Positions 1-12,460 of a stretch of DNA of 64,000 bases are shown piece by piece (position 1 is the first letter of the stretch; each line of letters opens with the position of its first letter). The notes under the pieces were generated by a model that worked only from the letters and a program-made list of their open reading frames with translations, did not search any database and was not told the origin of the DNA. Source of the stretch: Desmodus rotundus (Eukaryota; Chordata; Mammalia; Chiroptera; Phyllostomidae); contig NC_071397.1 of the NCBI RefSeq assembly GCF_022682495.2, positions 15,715,082 through 15,779,081 of the forward strand, read 5' to 3'. Made by a program: the position numbers and the translations under genes.

Positions 1-344
1 GGTTCTGATGTTTATGTATTGGGTTTTCTCAAAGCTAGGTCACCTTTCTCGGCAACCATTTGGTCTGTTTTAAAAAGTGATTTCCTAAAGACCAAAGACT
101 ACCTTTTTTTTTTCTTAGAGTCCAAATTCACAATCTCAGAGCTTAAAATTCTTCAGACTCCCACAGCAGAGCTACTGTAGATCAAAGTGCAGCAAGATAC
201 AAATGCCCAAATCTACCCTCACAAACGTCTTCATCTTCAGAAGAGTTAGCGATACCACTTCTGACAGACTTCATAACTGTTCCACTTAATTGTTGTGACT
301 ATAGGCTCCCAAGTCTAGATCTCAAGCTTTGTTTTTATTAGTTC

Positions 345-475
345 TGCAAACACTCAATTAGACAAATATTTACTCAACACCTATTAGGTGCCACATGTAG
401 TATGAGGTTCTCAAAAGGCAAAGTTCAATAAGACGTGATTCCTACCCTTGAAAATTTTACTGTATTCTGGCAATT
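345..475 (-). mobile_element. LINE2 (L2) 3'-end fragment
   Basis: The stretch reads like the reverse of an L2 3' end: CAAATATTTACTCAACACC, then a block like GTGCCACATGTAGTATGAGG, then TTCCTACCCTTGAAAATTTT. It is diverged and ancient. Flanking sequence (1-340 and 476-784) shows nothing recognisable. Confidence 0.55.
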
Positions 476-784
476 TCTTAACTCTGCCAGATGTTTTTCC
501 CTCACTTGTGTGTTTTGTTCAGGTTCATAACTCCTACCCTAATAGTATCTAAATAATGGACTTCCCAGATATCTCGAGTTCTAGAATATCCCAGAGTTCA
601 CGGTTACTATATGACCAATGGCCAAAAAATGTTTATAGTTTTAATCCATCTAACCAATAGAAGGAGTAAAAATGCTTAGCAAATATTAGATAATAAAATC
701 TGTGCTTATTTTAAATCTGTGAAATCTGTGCTTGCAAATTTCACAAAATAAAAGTGGCCTTGAGAAATCATCCAAGTCAAGGGT

Positions 785-3570
785 TCAGGTCAAGATGGTG
801 ACATAGGTAAATGCAGAACTTGAATGCTCCTACAACCGCATCAAAATTACAACTAAACTACAGAACAAACTCATTCAGAACTGCCTGAAATCTGGTTGAA
901 TAGAAGTCTTACAACTAAGGATATGAAGAAGAAGCTGTGGTGAGACTGGCAGGGGGGCAGAGACATGGACCAGGCTGCTCCTACATGCACATGTGGTGAT
1001 TGAAAATTAGGAGGGATATTTTGGCTGTGGCAGTTCCCCCTGAGGAGTGAGGGGTCACATCCCCACACCAGGCCCCCCAGTGTAGGGTTCCAGTGCCAGA
1101 AAGAGAAATCCCCTTGACTTCTGGCTGTAAAAACGAGTGGGGATTGGGGCTGAGTGAGACAAAGGGCTTGTGGAGCCTCAGATGCTCCTCTTAAAGGACC
1201 AGCACATGGGCTTACCTAGACTCACTTGCTCTAAGCTCCAACCCTGGGGCAGCAGCTGTGGTGTCAAAAGACACCGCAGATATAAGGAGAGGAACTGAAT
1301 TATCTGGCATCAGGGTGAGAGCTGGAAAGGCAGTTTTCTCCCAGACAGAAGTGCAGGCAGAGCCTATTGTTCCTTCTCTAGGCCTTTCCCTCACAGAGCC
1401 AGTAGACAGGCACCATATCTGATTCTCATCAACCAGGCTAATCGTTGGCCCCACTCTGCTGATTCCAAGAGAACCAGCCTCACCCAACTTGTGGGCTCAC
1501 CCAAGCCATTTCCAGTGGCTTTTCCATATGAATGGCCTGTCTTGGCTCATGCTTCAGACTTTTCTAAAACCTCTCAAATAAGAAGCATCTAGCCTTGGCA
1601 TGCCTATACCTCTCACTAAGTGGCCCTAGGCCTGGCACTAGTGGCATTCAGCCTCAGTTCACAGAGTGGCCTCTCCTGGGTACCTCCAAACCCAGCACAA
1701 GTAGCAGTCATGTGTACATTGCTTTGTAGCTCTTTCCAATGTCACCAGGCAGGACACAGTTGTCAGCTTACCTTGGCCTGCACCTCCGAGAAGGCCCCAG
1801 ATCCAGGGCACCAGGTAGACAGCTTCAGCCCATGTAGAAACAGCACCCAACCACCTTCACAAGAGATGCATTAAAGGGACACTCAGTGGGCACCAGAGCC
1901 TCACTAAAGAAAGTACTGCTTTGTGGGGTAGACCCTTACACAGCTGATCCTCCAAGGTGATCACAGGGAGTCCTCATAGCCTATAATCCAGGGAGTAAAT
2001 TCTCCCATTGACATGCCAATAATCAAGGCTCAACTACAACAAGAGGGTGTACATAGTCCACATGGGGAGGGGGGGTGTACCTGAAGTGCCCAGCGTGGGT
2101 GATTGAGGAGATTGTGCCACTGGACCCTACAGGACACACACTACATAAGGCCACTCTACCAAGCCAATGAGACACAGCAGCTCTATCTAATACATAGAAC
2201 CCAGCACAGGGAGGCTGCCAAAATTAGGAGAAAAAGAAACATGTCCCAAATGAAAGAACAGAATGAAACTCCAGAAAAGGAACTAAATAAAATGTAGACA
2301 AGCAATCTACCAGAAGCAGAGTTCAAAACAACAGTTGTAAGGATGTCCAATGAATTTAGGGAAAGAGCAGATGAATCAACTTGGGGGAAGAGTAGAAATA
2401 GAAAACATAAAAACAGAGGTAGTAAACATAAAAAAAGAACCAGTCAGAAATGAAGAATATATTAACTGAAATGAACAATACATTACCAGTAATCAACAGT
2501 AGATGAAGCAGAGGATCAAAGAGATTTCAAAGATAAAGAAGCAAAAAACACCAAATCAGAAGAGCAAAAAGAAAGAAAGAAACCAAAAACTGAAGATAGT
2601 ACAAGAAGCCTCTGGGACAACTTCAAACACACCAACATTTGCATCATGGAGGTGCCAGAAGCTGATGAGAGCAAGAAATTGAAAACACATGGGAAAAAAT
2701 AATGGCAGAAAACTTCCCTACCCTGGTGAAAGAAATAGACATCCAAGTCCAGGAAGGGCCAAGAGTTCCAAACAAGATGAACCTAAAGAGGCATGCATCA
2801 AGACACATCATAATTAAAATGTCAAAGGTTAAATACAAAAAGAGAATTAAAAGCAGCAAGAGAAAAGCAGTTAGTGACTTACAAGGGAGTTCCTATAAGA
2901 CTCAGCTGATTTCTCAGCAGAAACTTTGCAATCCAGAAAGGACTGGCAAGAAATATTCAAAGTGATGAAAAGCAAGGATCTACACCCAAGATTATTCTAC
3001 ACAGCAAAGCTATTATTTAAAATCTGAAGTCATATCAAAGCTTCCCAGACAAGAAAAAGCCAAAAGAGGTCATCACCACCAAACCAGTATTACATGAAAT
3101 ATTAAAGGATCTTCTTTAAAAAGAAGGGGAAAATAAATATTAATAATAAATGGCAATAAATACATATCTATCAACAATTGAATATAAAGAACAAAACAAA
3201 CAAACAAACAAAGAGAAAAGAAACAGACTCATAGATACAGAGAATATTTTGATGGTTGCCAGATGGGAGGGGAAGCGGGGAGGATGGATGAAAAAGGTGA
3301 CGGGGATTAAGATGTACAAATTGGTTGTTACAGAACAGTTATGGTGATGTAAAGTACTGTATAGAGGATATAGTCAATAATATTCTAACTATGTACAGTG
3401 TCAGATGAGTACAAGATTTTTTAGAATGATCACTTAGTAAGTTATAGAATGTCTAATAATTGGATTGTATCCCTGAAACTAATACAATATTGTACGTCAA
3501 CTGTAGTAGATCTTTCTTGGGCTCACAAAACTGGAAAATAAAAAATAATTTACATAAACATTAAAAAGAG
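785..3570 (+). mobile_element. Near full-length HAL1/L1-type element (ORF2-less), decayed
   Basis: The element opens with an L1-like 5' start (CAAGATGGTGACATAGG at 791), followed by a GC-richer 5' UTR to about 2100. A decayed ORF1 region follows (about 2100-3050), then a 3' UTR ending in A-rich tail near 3565. A surviving frame at 2702-2965 reads MAENFPTLVKEIDIQVQEGP and on to RHIIIKMSKVKYKKRI, the C-terminal half of an L1 ORF1-type RNA-binding protein. No endonuclease or reverse transcriptase (ORF2) sequence lies between ORF1 and the 3' UTR, as in half-L1 (HAL1) elements that use L1 machinery in trans. Stops break the frame, so it is not active. A 25-base segment at 3505-3529 appears foreign to the 3' UTR (see findings). 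Confidence 0.7.
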
Positions 3571-3576
3571 AATCCT

Positions 3577-3736
3577 GCCCTGGCCAAGTGGTTCAGTGGA
3601 TTGTAGTGTTGTCTCATACACCAAAAAGTTGTGGGAGTCATTCCCAATCAGGGCACAGACCAATCAGGTTGCAGGTTTGATCCCCACTCAGAACACAGAC
3701 AGGAGGCAACTGATCGATGTTCCTCACATCAATGTT

Positions 3737-3772
<36 letters not shown>

Positions 3773-3834
3773 TCTCCACCTCTTATCTCTCTCTCTAAAA
3801 TCAGTACACATCCTCAGATGAGCAGTAAAAAAAA
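3577..3834 (+). mobile_element. VES-type tRNA-derived SINE
   Basis: The head is GCCCTGGCCAAGTGGTTCAG, then a B-box-like GTTTGATCCCC, a long CT-rich tract (3739-3798) and an A-rich tail at 3827-3834. It abuts the tail of the HAL1-like element, so it is the younger insertion. Imperfect flanking words (AGAATCCT before, AGCATCCT after) may be its TSD. The open frames in it (3596-3901, 3638-3889) are not genes. Confidence 0.85.
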
Positions 3835-5065
3835 GCATCCTAAATTCTTCCTTCCCCAGGTGACCAAATCTAAGCCACCCACCAAACATTTGTTTGTATA
3901 ATGACTATTACAGGAAAATTTTCTTTTCGAATGATACCCAAAATCAAGTTGACAGTTCCTTGCTTTGAGCACCGAAAGGATACTAAAGTAATGATAGATG
4001 CTGATATAGATTCACCAGCCTCAATTTCCTTTTTGTAGACTCCAAATATGAAAATTGTGGTGCTTGAAATCTTAGCAGCACATGATAGAAATCTTGTTTT
4101 ATTCATTTCACATTTTCCAAGTGCTTGGTGCAGTGTCTGGCTCAAACTCTGGTTCAAGAGCGTTTATTATTCTTATTAACTTCTCTGCCTGGCAGAAATA
4201 AATAAGTTTCCATTAGTGTTTGGCCCATTCCCAGCATGAAGCTGAAGCACTGGGAAAATCTGGGTCCATGATACATAAAATTCCTTTCCCCCAAATATTC
4301 AGAGCATCACATTAGCTGACAACATATGGACCAGAGATGAGAGAGCACCCATCAGGGTTTTGGTGTTCGGGTTTTATAAAAACCTTGAGAAATTTTGTTT
4401 TGAAGCTGATATTTTCAAAAAAAAGTTCTTTGAATTTTTTCAGAACATTTCAATCACTGCTTTTCAAGGGAAATTTTTGTAATTTTTTCCAACTGAATGG
4501 AAATCTGCCTTATTCAAACAACAAAGTTTTTTTTTTCTTTTGAAAGTTATTCATGTCCTGTTTCTAGGGTTGCCAAGAGAATTGGATTAAAGAAATTTAA
4601 CTAAGCAGCGATCGGTTGTGTGTCCCAAAGACAACTGGATCTCTGAAGTTCAGAAGTTTTATGTTTCCTTCAAAACTTGGAGCCTGTGGTTTTCAGATTG
4701 GTCCCTAAATTAACCAAATAAGTTCGCTAGACTTATAGTCAAGTTAATTTTATTCTGTAAGTTATTTTTCCTAATTTTTTTCTTTGTTTAGTTTCCTATG
4801 GATAACATACAAAAATTAGAATGTGCATGTGCCCCTCAGCAACAGAGCAAACCCACACTTGGCATAAAGCTGTACTCACCATTTTTCAGAAAACAGTTCT
4901 TTACTGCAATTCTTATACATTGAGGAAACTTTTTTCATAGTTGCACGTATCATACACATTTCAAATACAAGAACACTGCAGCTCAGTGTCAGAAAGCTCC
5001 GTAGAACAAAACAGCTGTGTTAAACCTAGAACTGTTAACCTCCAAGGCCTAGCTGCGCTCTGCTT
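3835..5065. other. Intergenic sequence, no gene seen
   Basis: This AT-rich single-copy-looking sequence has no recognisable repeat and no coding signature; short frames such as 3870-4157 (minus) and 4337-4543 have low-complexity, non-protein-like content. Confidence 0.6.
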
Positions 5066-5225
5066 TACAATGGTTCTCAACCTTAGGTGTGTACTACATC
5101 CCCTGGAATAGTTCCTACACATAGAGATTCTCAGGCACTGTTTCTGGGCATTGCGATGCAGTAGATCTTTCTTGGGCTCACAAATCTGAATTTTTAACAA
5201 TCCCAGATGGTTTTGAAGCAAACCA
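5066..5225 (+). mobile_element. MER5A-like hAT-Charlie non-autonomous DNA transposon fragment
   Basis: The diagnostic words ATGGTTCTCAACCTTAGG, AGAGATTCTCAGGCACTG and AATTTTTAACAATCCCAGATGG appear in MER5A order. It is old and diverged. Confidence 0.65.
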
Positions 5226-5391
5226 TCCACATTCCAATGAACTGGATCACATTCCCATGAAGACTTGATTACACCTACCTCTCCCCGGCCTCTAGAGATG
5301 AGGCAAGGTTCTACATATCCACCGTCTCATCCCCACCACCTATTACCACATTATATAAACCACAGTAAACGACTTTTCCTGTTGGGTCCTG

Positions 5392-5520
5392 GTTTTCTTA
5401 GCCTGTGAAATGGAATAATTATATTTTCCTTACCTCAGAGTTGCAGCAAAGATCAAGTGACATGATAGATGCCACAATGTTTATAACAGTAGAAAATGCT
5501 ATTTAAAAAGATATGTTAAA
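5392..5520 (+). mobile_element. MIR SINE fragment
   Basis: The order GTGAAATGGAATAATTATAT, CTTACCTCAGAGTTGCAGCA, AGATCAAGTGACATGATAGA matches the 3' half of the ancient MIR SINE. The following stretch to 6308 holds no recognisable feature apart from a short CA-rich run at 5684-5740. Confidence 0.55.
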
Positions 5521-6310
5521 ATAGCAAAAAACATAAAACACAAAATTTATTTGGATGCTTTGATATAGGATTATCTGACTACAATACTGTAAAGAATAGT
5601 TAGACATTTAGTCTACAGCACTTTGCCCTACTCACCCTTCATCCATAACCACTGTGGAATGCAGAAAACCTTTATAAATGCACACACACAAGCACATGGG
5701 CACGCACACATGTATGCAACCCCCCTGCACACACGTATACTCATGGATGCCATGCTAAGTCAGTGCAGACTTTTTCATTGTCTACAATCTAAACGCCACA
5801 AAAAATAAAAGGTAGCATCTCTGTTTGAAGTAATGCAGATGGACTAGCACTCCAGTACCTGTGACCGTCATGGCGCTGCCACCAACCCACAGGACACCTC
5901 CTGACCCCAAACTGGCCCCTTTCTCAGATGTGTGAACTTCTACTACCCTCTTTAGTGGGAAAAAGGTTTTGAGACAATTGGTATGACAAAAGAGACTAAC
6001 ACGAAACAGTCACAGCTTGATTTCATGGCACGCCACATGGGATTTTTCTAAAAATAAAGAAACTTTAGCATTTCCTTGTTATTTGGGGCTACAAAGCCAT
6101 AAGCCTCACACCTTGCTTGTTTCGACTTTGAAATGAGCAGACTGGCTGGAAAACAGGAGACAATTTGCATGTGAAAAATAAACAAACAGAAGTCTTGCAG
6201 CATACCATGTCAAAAAAATAAAAAGAGTTGTCTTTGTTTAGAAAGGGGAAGCAGTAAAGTTGAGCAGGTTAATAACACAGCACCTTTTTCTTTCTGCCTC
6301 CTAATACATA

Positions 6311-6428
6311 TGGGGTGGGCGAAAGTAGGTTTACAATTGCATTGTGACATTCTTTTCACTTAATAAAGTTAATGTAGTCATCATAATCTGCACACAAACA
6401 ACTGTAAAGCTACTTTTGCCAAGCCCTA
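6311..6428. mobile_element. Mariner-type MITE, copy 1 (118 bp)
   Basis: Terminal inverted repeats of about 25 bases (TGGGGTGGGCGAAAGTAGG... at the left; the reverse complement with a few changes at 6402-6428) flank a short AT-rich core. TA dinucleotides at 6309-6310 and 6429-6430 fit Tc1/mariner target duplication. The core word TTAATAAAGTTAATGTAGTC recurs in the copy at 18041-18173. There is no room for a transposase. Confidence 0.7.
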
Positions 6429-6430
6429 TA

Positions 6431-6668
6431 TTTTTTTTTAAGATTTTTTTAAAGAAGATTTTATTTATTTATTTATTTTTAGAGAAAGGGAGAAAGAGAG
6501 GGAGAGAAATGTTGAAGTGAGAGAGCAACACTGATCAGTTGCCTCTCATACACACCCCAAACTGGGACCGAACCCTTAACCCAGGCACATGCCCTGACCG
6601 AGAATCAAACCAGCAACCTTTCATCTTGCAGAACGACGCCCGACCAACTGAGCCTCACTGGCCAGAGC
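6431..6668 (-). mobile_element. VES-type SINE inserted at the edge of the MITE
   Basis: On the minus strand the element starts GCTCTGGCCAGTGAGGCTCA, has a B-box-like segment and ends in an A-rich, TAAATAAA-type tail (seen as T-rich at 6431-6480). The SINE tail directly abuts the right end of the mariner-type MITE. Confidence 0.85.
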
Positions 6669-7934
6669 TGCCCACTTCTGTATTTTAAATGAACCTGACT
6701 TTACCTCAGTATATTATCAACAACATTTTCCCAAGACTCAATGATCCAAAGTTTTCCCCACTCCGACACTTGTGTCAGGCCCACATCTTCAGTTTTCTTA
6801 AAGGATGGTCTCACCAGATTCCCTGCACTTCAGTCGTTAAGTCACTCCATATTCTCCTGCATCAAGTCTATAGTCCTCTATCTGGTACTCATTGCTCTCC
6901 ATAAACTTTTTCCTCTGTCAAATTTTCAATTACTCTTCAATGACACTTCACCTCCTCATTCCCACCATCTCCCAACCTAAGCACATTCAAATGCATTCCC
7001 ACGTTTTAGTAAGGTCAGTATCTTCAGTGTCTTCCAATTCAGATATACTGATCGCTGCCTCCTTGTTTTCGCTGACATTCAAATCAGTCGGAATGTATTT
7101 ACTTAGCCTCAGTAGAAAAGGATTCCAAAATGTTAAGAGCTAACATTAAGACATTAGAGAAGTAACTAAGTCTCTAACACGAGTAGCAAGACATTTATTC
7201 ACACACAGAAACACAAATGCATGCAGAAAAAACAGCTTATGTGGTCACTAAAATCTATTTTCTATTTCTCCTCAGCACATACTTTTTCTTTTTTATGTCT
7301 CAGCCTTCTTTCAGGAAAGGGAGGCCATATGTCTGCATTCTGGCCGAGGGAGTTGAACAGAAGTGATATAGTCTCTTTCAGGCCTGACCCATAAAAGCTT
7401 ACAATCACCTGCAGTCTTTCCCTTCCCGTACCTCCTGCCAGCTACAGGGGCTCCAAATAAGGTCCAAGAGAACTCTGGGGCAATTCAATCTAATGGAAAT
7501 ACAATATGGTTGCATGTAAAATCTAAAATTTTCTGGTAGCTACAAAAATTTTATTTCATGTGAAATTAATTTTAAGAATGCATTTTTCTTAACCTATTAT
7601 ATAGAACATATTGTCACTTGCCCACAAAACCAATTAAAAATTATTAATTCAATATTCTACATTCATTTCATCACACTAAGTCTTCAAAGTCAATGTGTTT
7701 CACACTTCCAGTACATCTTAGTTTTTCAGTACCTCACATTTCCAAATGCCCGATAGCCACACGCAGGCTAGTGATGACAGTGTTGAATGGCACAGCTCTA
7801 CCGGATGGTGGAGTTTCAAAATGGAAGGAGTTGGGACTCTGAATCATTTCAGGAAAGGCCACCTCCAAAGCACTGTCCATGATTTGTTATATGAGCAACA
7901 CTTAACTTCTATTGTATAATTTACTGTGATTTTT
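6669..7934. other. Intergenic sequence with an unassigned ancient repeat
   Basis: No gene is seen; open frames at 6689-7143 are low-complexity. Two blocks (about 7340-7480 and 7785-7925) together read like one old interspersed repeat, with words such as GGCCTGACCCATAAAAGCTT, then ATGGAAGGAGTTGGGACTCT, split by about 300 bases of other sequence. I cannot name the family with confidence. Confidence 0.35.
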
Positions 7935-8893
7935 AAAAATTTGTAAGTATATTTTATTGATTATATTATTACAGTTGTCCCAATTTTTTTCTCCCCTTTA
8001 TCCCCCTCCTCCCTGCACTGCTCTCCCCGACCCTCCAAGCATTCCCCCTCCCATTAGTTCATGTCCATGGGTCGTACATATAAGTTCTTTGGTTTCTCCA
8101 TTTCCTCTATTATTCTTAACTGGCCCCGGTCTATTTTCTACCTACCATTTATGCCTCTTATTCCCTGTACCTTTCCCCTCCATTCTCTGCTCCCCATCCC
8201 CACTGATAACCCTCCATGTGATCTCCATTTCTGTGATTCTGTTCCTGTTCCTTGTTTACTTAGTTTTTGCTTTTGTTTTTTAGGTTCAATTGTTGACAGC
8301 TGTGAGTTTGTTGTCATTTTACTGTTCATAATTTTTGATCTTCTATTTCTTAGATAAATCCCTTTAATGTTTCATATAATAAAGGCTTGGTGATGATGAA
8401 CTCCTTTAACTTGACTTTATCTGGGAAGCACTTTATTTTCCTTTCCATTCTAAATGATAGCTTTGCAGGATAGAGTAATCTTGGATGTAGGTTCTTGCCT
8501 TTCATGACTTTGAATACTTCTTTCAGCCCCTTCTTGCCTGCAAGGTTTCTTTTGAAAAATCAGCTGACAGTCTTTTGGGAACTCTCCTTTCCTCTTGCTG
8601 CTTTTCAGATTCTCTTCTTACCTGTAATCTTGGGTAACTTTTAAGTATGATGTATCTTGGTGTGTTCCTCCTTGAGTCCAATTTCTTTGGGAGTCTCTGA
8701 GCTTCCTGGACATTCTGGAAGTCTATTTCCTTCACCAGATTGAGGAAGTTTTCCTTCATTATTTGTTCAGAGAAGATCTCAATATCTTGCTCTTCCTCTT
8801 CTTCTGCTGGCATCCCTATGATTCAGATGTTGAAATGTTTAAAGTTGTCCTGGAGGTTCCTAAGCCTCTCCTCATTTTTTTGAATTCTTGTAT
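7935..8893 (-). mobile_element. Truncated HAL1/L1-like element, copy 2
   Basis: On the minus strand the copy reads from an ORF1-type region to a 3' end whose tail is seen here as AAGTATATTTTATTGATTAT. The minus frame 8523-8813 contains IMKENFLNLVKEIDFQNVQE and later RLSADFSKETLQARRG, signatures of the C-terminal half of L1 ORF1 proteins. The 5' part is missing (truncated near 8893), as is usual for LINE insertions. ORF1 passes directly to the 3' UTR without ORF2. Three ORF1-only copies of related sequence occur in this window. Confidence 0.7.
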
Positions 8894-10129
8894 AAAGTAG
8901 TAGAGGCACCTTGATTACAGCAGGGTTGGGGCCCAAAGCATAAGAACTTCTAAGTTTTCACTAGGCATAGTTTCATAATCACTGGAGTAAATGAGCTCTA
9001 AACTGCCTTTCAAATCCAACAAGTTATTTTTAATGAAAAGCATTGTGTTGGGCACCACTGGGGATTCAGAGATGAGTATGTCACAATGACTATCACCCCA
9101 AAAAATTAAAACCTAATAAAGGACATAAAACAAGTGTACAAATGTCTATAATGCAAGGTGGAATAAGTTTCATTACATAGAATTTTTCAAATATATTTTG
9201 ACCCCTGACCAGTTTTAAGATTATACTGATTTGACAGGAACGCATTCAAACTAATGCATGCTTAAATTTTGGTGATAGTCAAAGTGACCGTAGACAACAA
9301 CAACACCAAAAAGAAAGTAGCAAAAGGCAATCAATTGTATAGCTTTATATCACAACAAATAACAAATTGGAGAAACTAGAACTGTTAGTAAGGATGACAC
9401 GTAGATCGAAGGGATCAAACAGGTTGCACAGCTCAAAGCACTGCCCATCACAGAGACAAGTGGTTACACCCTGGGTGGCTGGGAATTCACGCCTGTGTAT
9501 CTCTGTGATGCAGGTTTTTCAGGTTGTCACTCTGGAAACTTCTAGTAATTACTTTGTGTGATCCAATTCTTAAAGGAAAATTAAGGGAAAAAATACAAAA
9601 CAGTTAATAAATGCATTGTTTTCCTATCTTTTTGAAAATATATTTTAAGGGGAAAAGAACCATTGTTCCTTGTGTCTTGGAAACACTACCTTCTATATGT
9701 GGGAGACATGAAGGTTCAAAACAGGTAAAAATAAAAGATTAAAAGGGAGAGATTGTTGCTTTATGAAGAAGGTAGCATTTGAGCTAAGCATTAAAAGAAA
9801 GGATTTTTAAGGACAAATACTTCTAGAAGAACAACACAGCATTATCCAAAGTATAGAGACTGGTCTGGTCAGTAATGTTGTTTAGCCACAATTTATGACA
9901 CATGAAAGAGAGTGATGAGACTTAACAGCTATACAGAAATCTTTACTTTAGTGTATAATAGACTGTGAATGACAAGATAAAGAGTGTGTACCTCATTCTG
10001 AGAGCCACTGACTGTTGGTTTTGACCTGTCCAAGTGCCACTCAGCCTTGGGCACCAAAGATCTTCAGCAGAGAGACCTGCCTTAAGTCTGTCCAACCAGA
10101 AAGTCAGCAAACAGCAAGTCAGACACATC
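8894..10129. other. Intergenic sequence with an L2 fragment
   Basis: About 9020-9180 reads like a reverse L2 3' end (GCACCACTGGGGATTCAGAG). The rest is unique-looking, with no coding signal; the frames at 9367-9561 and 9943-10170 are not protein-like. Confidence 0.45.
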
Positions 10130-11197
10130 AACAATGAAGCTTGATTTTTTATAGCAAAATAGTACTCCATTGTGTAAATATCCCATGGTTGTTTTATTCA
10201 CTCATCTGCTGATGGACACTTGGGCTGCTTCCATATCTTGGGGATTGTAAATAATGCTGCAGTGAACATAGGGGTGCTTATGTTCTTTCAAATTAGTGTT
10301 TTAGGTTCCTTTGGATATATTACCTGAAGTGGGATAGGTAGGTTGAAAGGCAGATCCATTTTTAATTTTTTCAGGTCTCCCTATACTGCTTTTCACATGG
10401 CTGGACCAATCTGCATTCCCACCAGCACTGCAAAAGAGTTCCCCTTTCTCCACATCCTCACCAGCACTTGTTTGCTGATTTATTGATGACAGCCATTCTG
10501 ACAGGTGTGGGATGGTATCTTACTATGGTTTTAATTTGCATTTCTCTGATGATTAGTGATATTGAGCATCTTTTCACATGCTATTGGCCATCTGCATGTC
10601 CTTTTTGGTGAAGTGTTTATTCAGGTCCTTTGTCCATTTTTTAATTGGGTTGTTTGTTTTTTGGTATTGAGTTTTGTAAGTTCTTTATAAATTTTGGATA
10701 TTAACCCCTTATCAGATATATTGGCAAATACGTTCTCCCATTCTATAGGTTGTCTTTTTATTTTGTTGATGATTTCCTTTGCTGTGCAGAACTTTTTAGT
10801 TTGATGTGGTCCCATTTATTATTCCCTTGCCTGGGGAGCTATATCTGATAAAAAAAAAAAATTTACCCTCTGTAACAGTATGGATGGACCTGGAGAACAT
10901 TATGCTAAGTGAAATAAGGCATTCAGAGGAAGACAAATACTATATGATTTCACTCGTGTATGGAATCTAATGAACAAACTGAACTAACAAGGAAAATGAG
11001 GGCAGGATCATAGACAGAAAGCAGGACAACAACTAGTGGGGTAGAAGTTAGGGGGTGGAGGGATTGAGCAAAAAGAAAAAAAGACTCATGGACATGGACA
11101 ACAGTGTGGTGATTGCTGGGGAGAGGGAGAATAAGGAGGCTAAATGTGACGGGAAAAATACAATGAAGATTACATTAATAAAAACAATGAAGCTTGA
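10130..11197 (+). mobile_element. L1 insertion with 5' inversion (twin-primed), flanked by 15-bp TSDs
   Basis: The segment 10145-10848 is L1 ORF2 3'-region sequence in minus orientation. It switches at about 10849 to plus-orientation L1 sequence (ORF2 end and 3' UTR) that ends in an A-rich tail near 11182. In L1 order the two parts are contiguous: the inverted block breaks at TACTATTTTGCTAT and the direct block resumes in the following A-run at ATTTACCCTCTG. AACAATGAAGCTTGA at 10130-10144 is repeated exactly at 11183-11197, a 15-bp TSD. The minus frame 10621-10815 is an ORF2 remnant. Total L1 content is about 1.04 kb, so the element is heavily 5'-truncated and inactive. Confidence 0.88.
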
Positions 11198-12024
11198 ATT
11201 GTATTGTATCTTCCTGCCTTGGAAGAAATGCTTACCTACCCACTGGACACTTGTGCTCCCGCTGCCAGGGTGTGGAATTGCCACTGAGATGGTTGTCCAG
11301 GCAGAGATTACACTGCCCAGCCACCCTTGCATCAGGTGTGGACACAGGACAGATTTTCATCAATGGAATGTGAGAAAAACTGAGGTGTGTCACTTTAGCC
11401 AAAGTTGTTAAGAAGTAGCCACACTCCCTGCACTGAAAAGTCTCTTGGTACCTAAGGGAAATGAGAGCAACAAAGTATAAAAATCTTCAGATCCCAAAGA
11501 ATCATAAAGAGGTATCTCTCCCCACCTCTCCGTGAAGGGGAAATACATTTCTACTATGTTGAGACCCTAAAATTTGAGGACATTTATTACAGAAAATAGT
11601 TTTGCCGTATTTAGTATGGAAATTGGTCCAGAACACAGAAGGCTTCCATACAAATACCTTAAGCTATTTTGCAGCAGATCAGTATTTGGGTGGTAGTTGG
11701 CAAGGACATTTATATCAGACGTTCAATGAGATCCATGTTATGAAGTGGCAAACATTTGGCAAAACTGTCATCTGTAATAATGTGGGATGCAGACCAAGTG
11801 CCTACTCAGCCTTTAGGTTTGTATTAGTTGTCTATTATGTAACACATTACTCTCAGATTTAAGAGCTTAAAACAACACACATTGATTATCTCAGTGTCTC
11901 AGGAATCTGAGCATGGCTTATGTGGGTCCTCTGGATTAAGCTCTCTTAAAACGTTACAATTAAGGTGTCTGCCAGGGCTGCAGGGATCTCGGGGTTCAAG
12001 TGGGGTAGTATCAGCTTCCAAACT
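11198..12024. other. Ancient interspersed repeat fragments, family not assigned
   Basis: About 11205-11450 and 11820-12010 read like old mammalian interspersed repeats, with words such as GAATGTGAGAAAAACTGAGG and AGAGCTTAAAACAACACACA. I cannot name the families confidently. Between them, 11455-11815 shows nothing recognisable. Open frames here are not protein-like. Confidence 0.35.
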
Positions 12025-12365
12025 CAGTCTGGCTTCTAGAACAAAATAGCACAGCCTGGGCGGCTTACAAAGAACAGACATTTATTTCTCCTAGTTCTGA
12101 AGGCTGCAAGTCCAAGACCGTGAAGTCAGCATGGTCAGTCAGGAAGGGTTCTCTTCTGACTCGCAGACGTCTCCTGGGTCCTCGTGCTGTAAAGAGGGCT
12201 GAGCTCCTCTGTGGAGTCTCTTTTACTAAAGTGCTGATCTCATTTGAAAGGGCTCTACCCTCACAACCTAATCACCTTCCAAAGGCCTCACCTATTAGTA
12301 CCACCACCTTTGCCGGTTACGACATTAACACAGGAATTTGAGGGAGACATAAACATTCAGAACAG
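12025..12365 (-). mobile_element. MLT1-like ERVL-MaLR LTR fragment
   Basis: On the plus strand it reads ACAGACATTTATTTCTCCTA, then AGGCTGCAAGTCCAAGACCG, then ACCTAATCACCTTCCAAAGG and ACACAGGAATTTGAGGGAGA, the reverse of an MLT1-type LTR. It is diverged. The open frames 12120-12435 are part of it. Confidence 0.55.
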
Positions 12366-12460
12366 AGCAAAGCTCATTCAGCAGCTGTTGACAGGATTCA
12401 GTTCCCTGAGAGCTATTGGACTCCTTGGCTGTTGATCAGGGACCTCCTCCCATCCCTTGC

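Noticed and set aside
2702..2965. 87-codon frame as a possible small gene
   Set aside because: It is the decayed C-terminal part of an L1 ORF1-type protein within the HAL1-like element.
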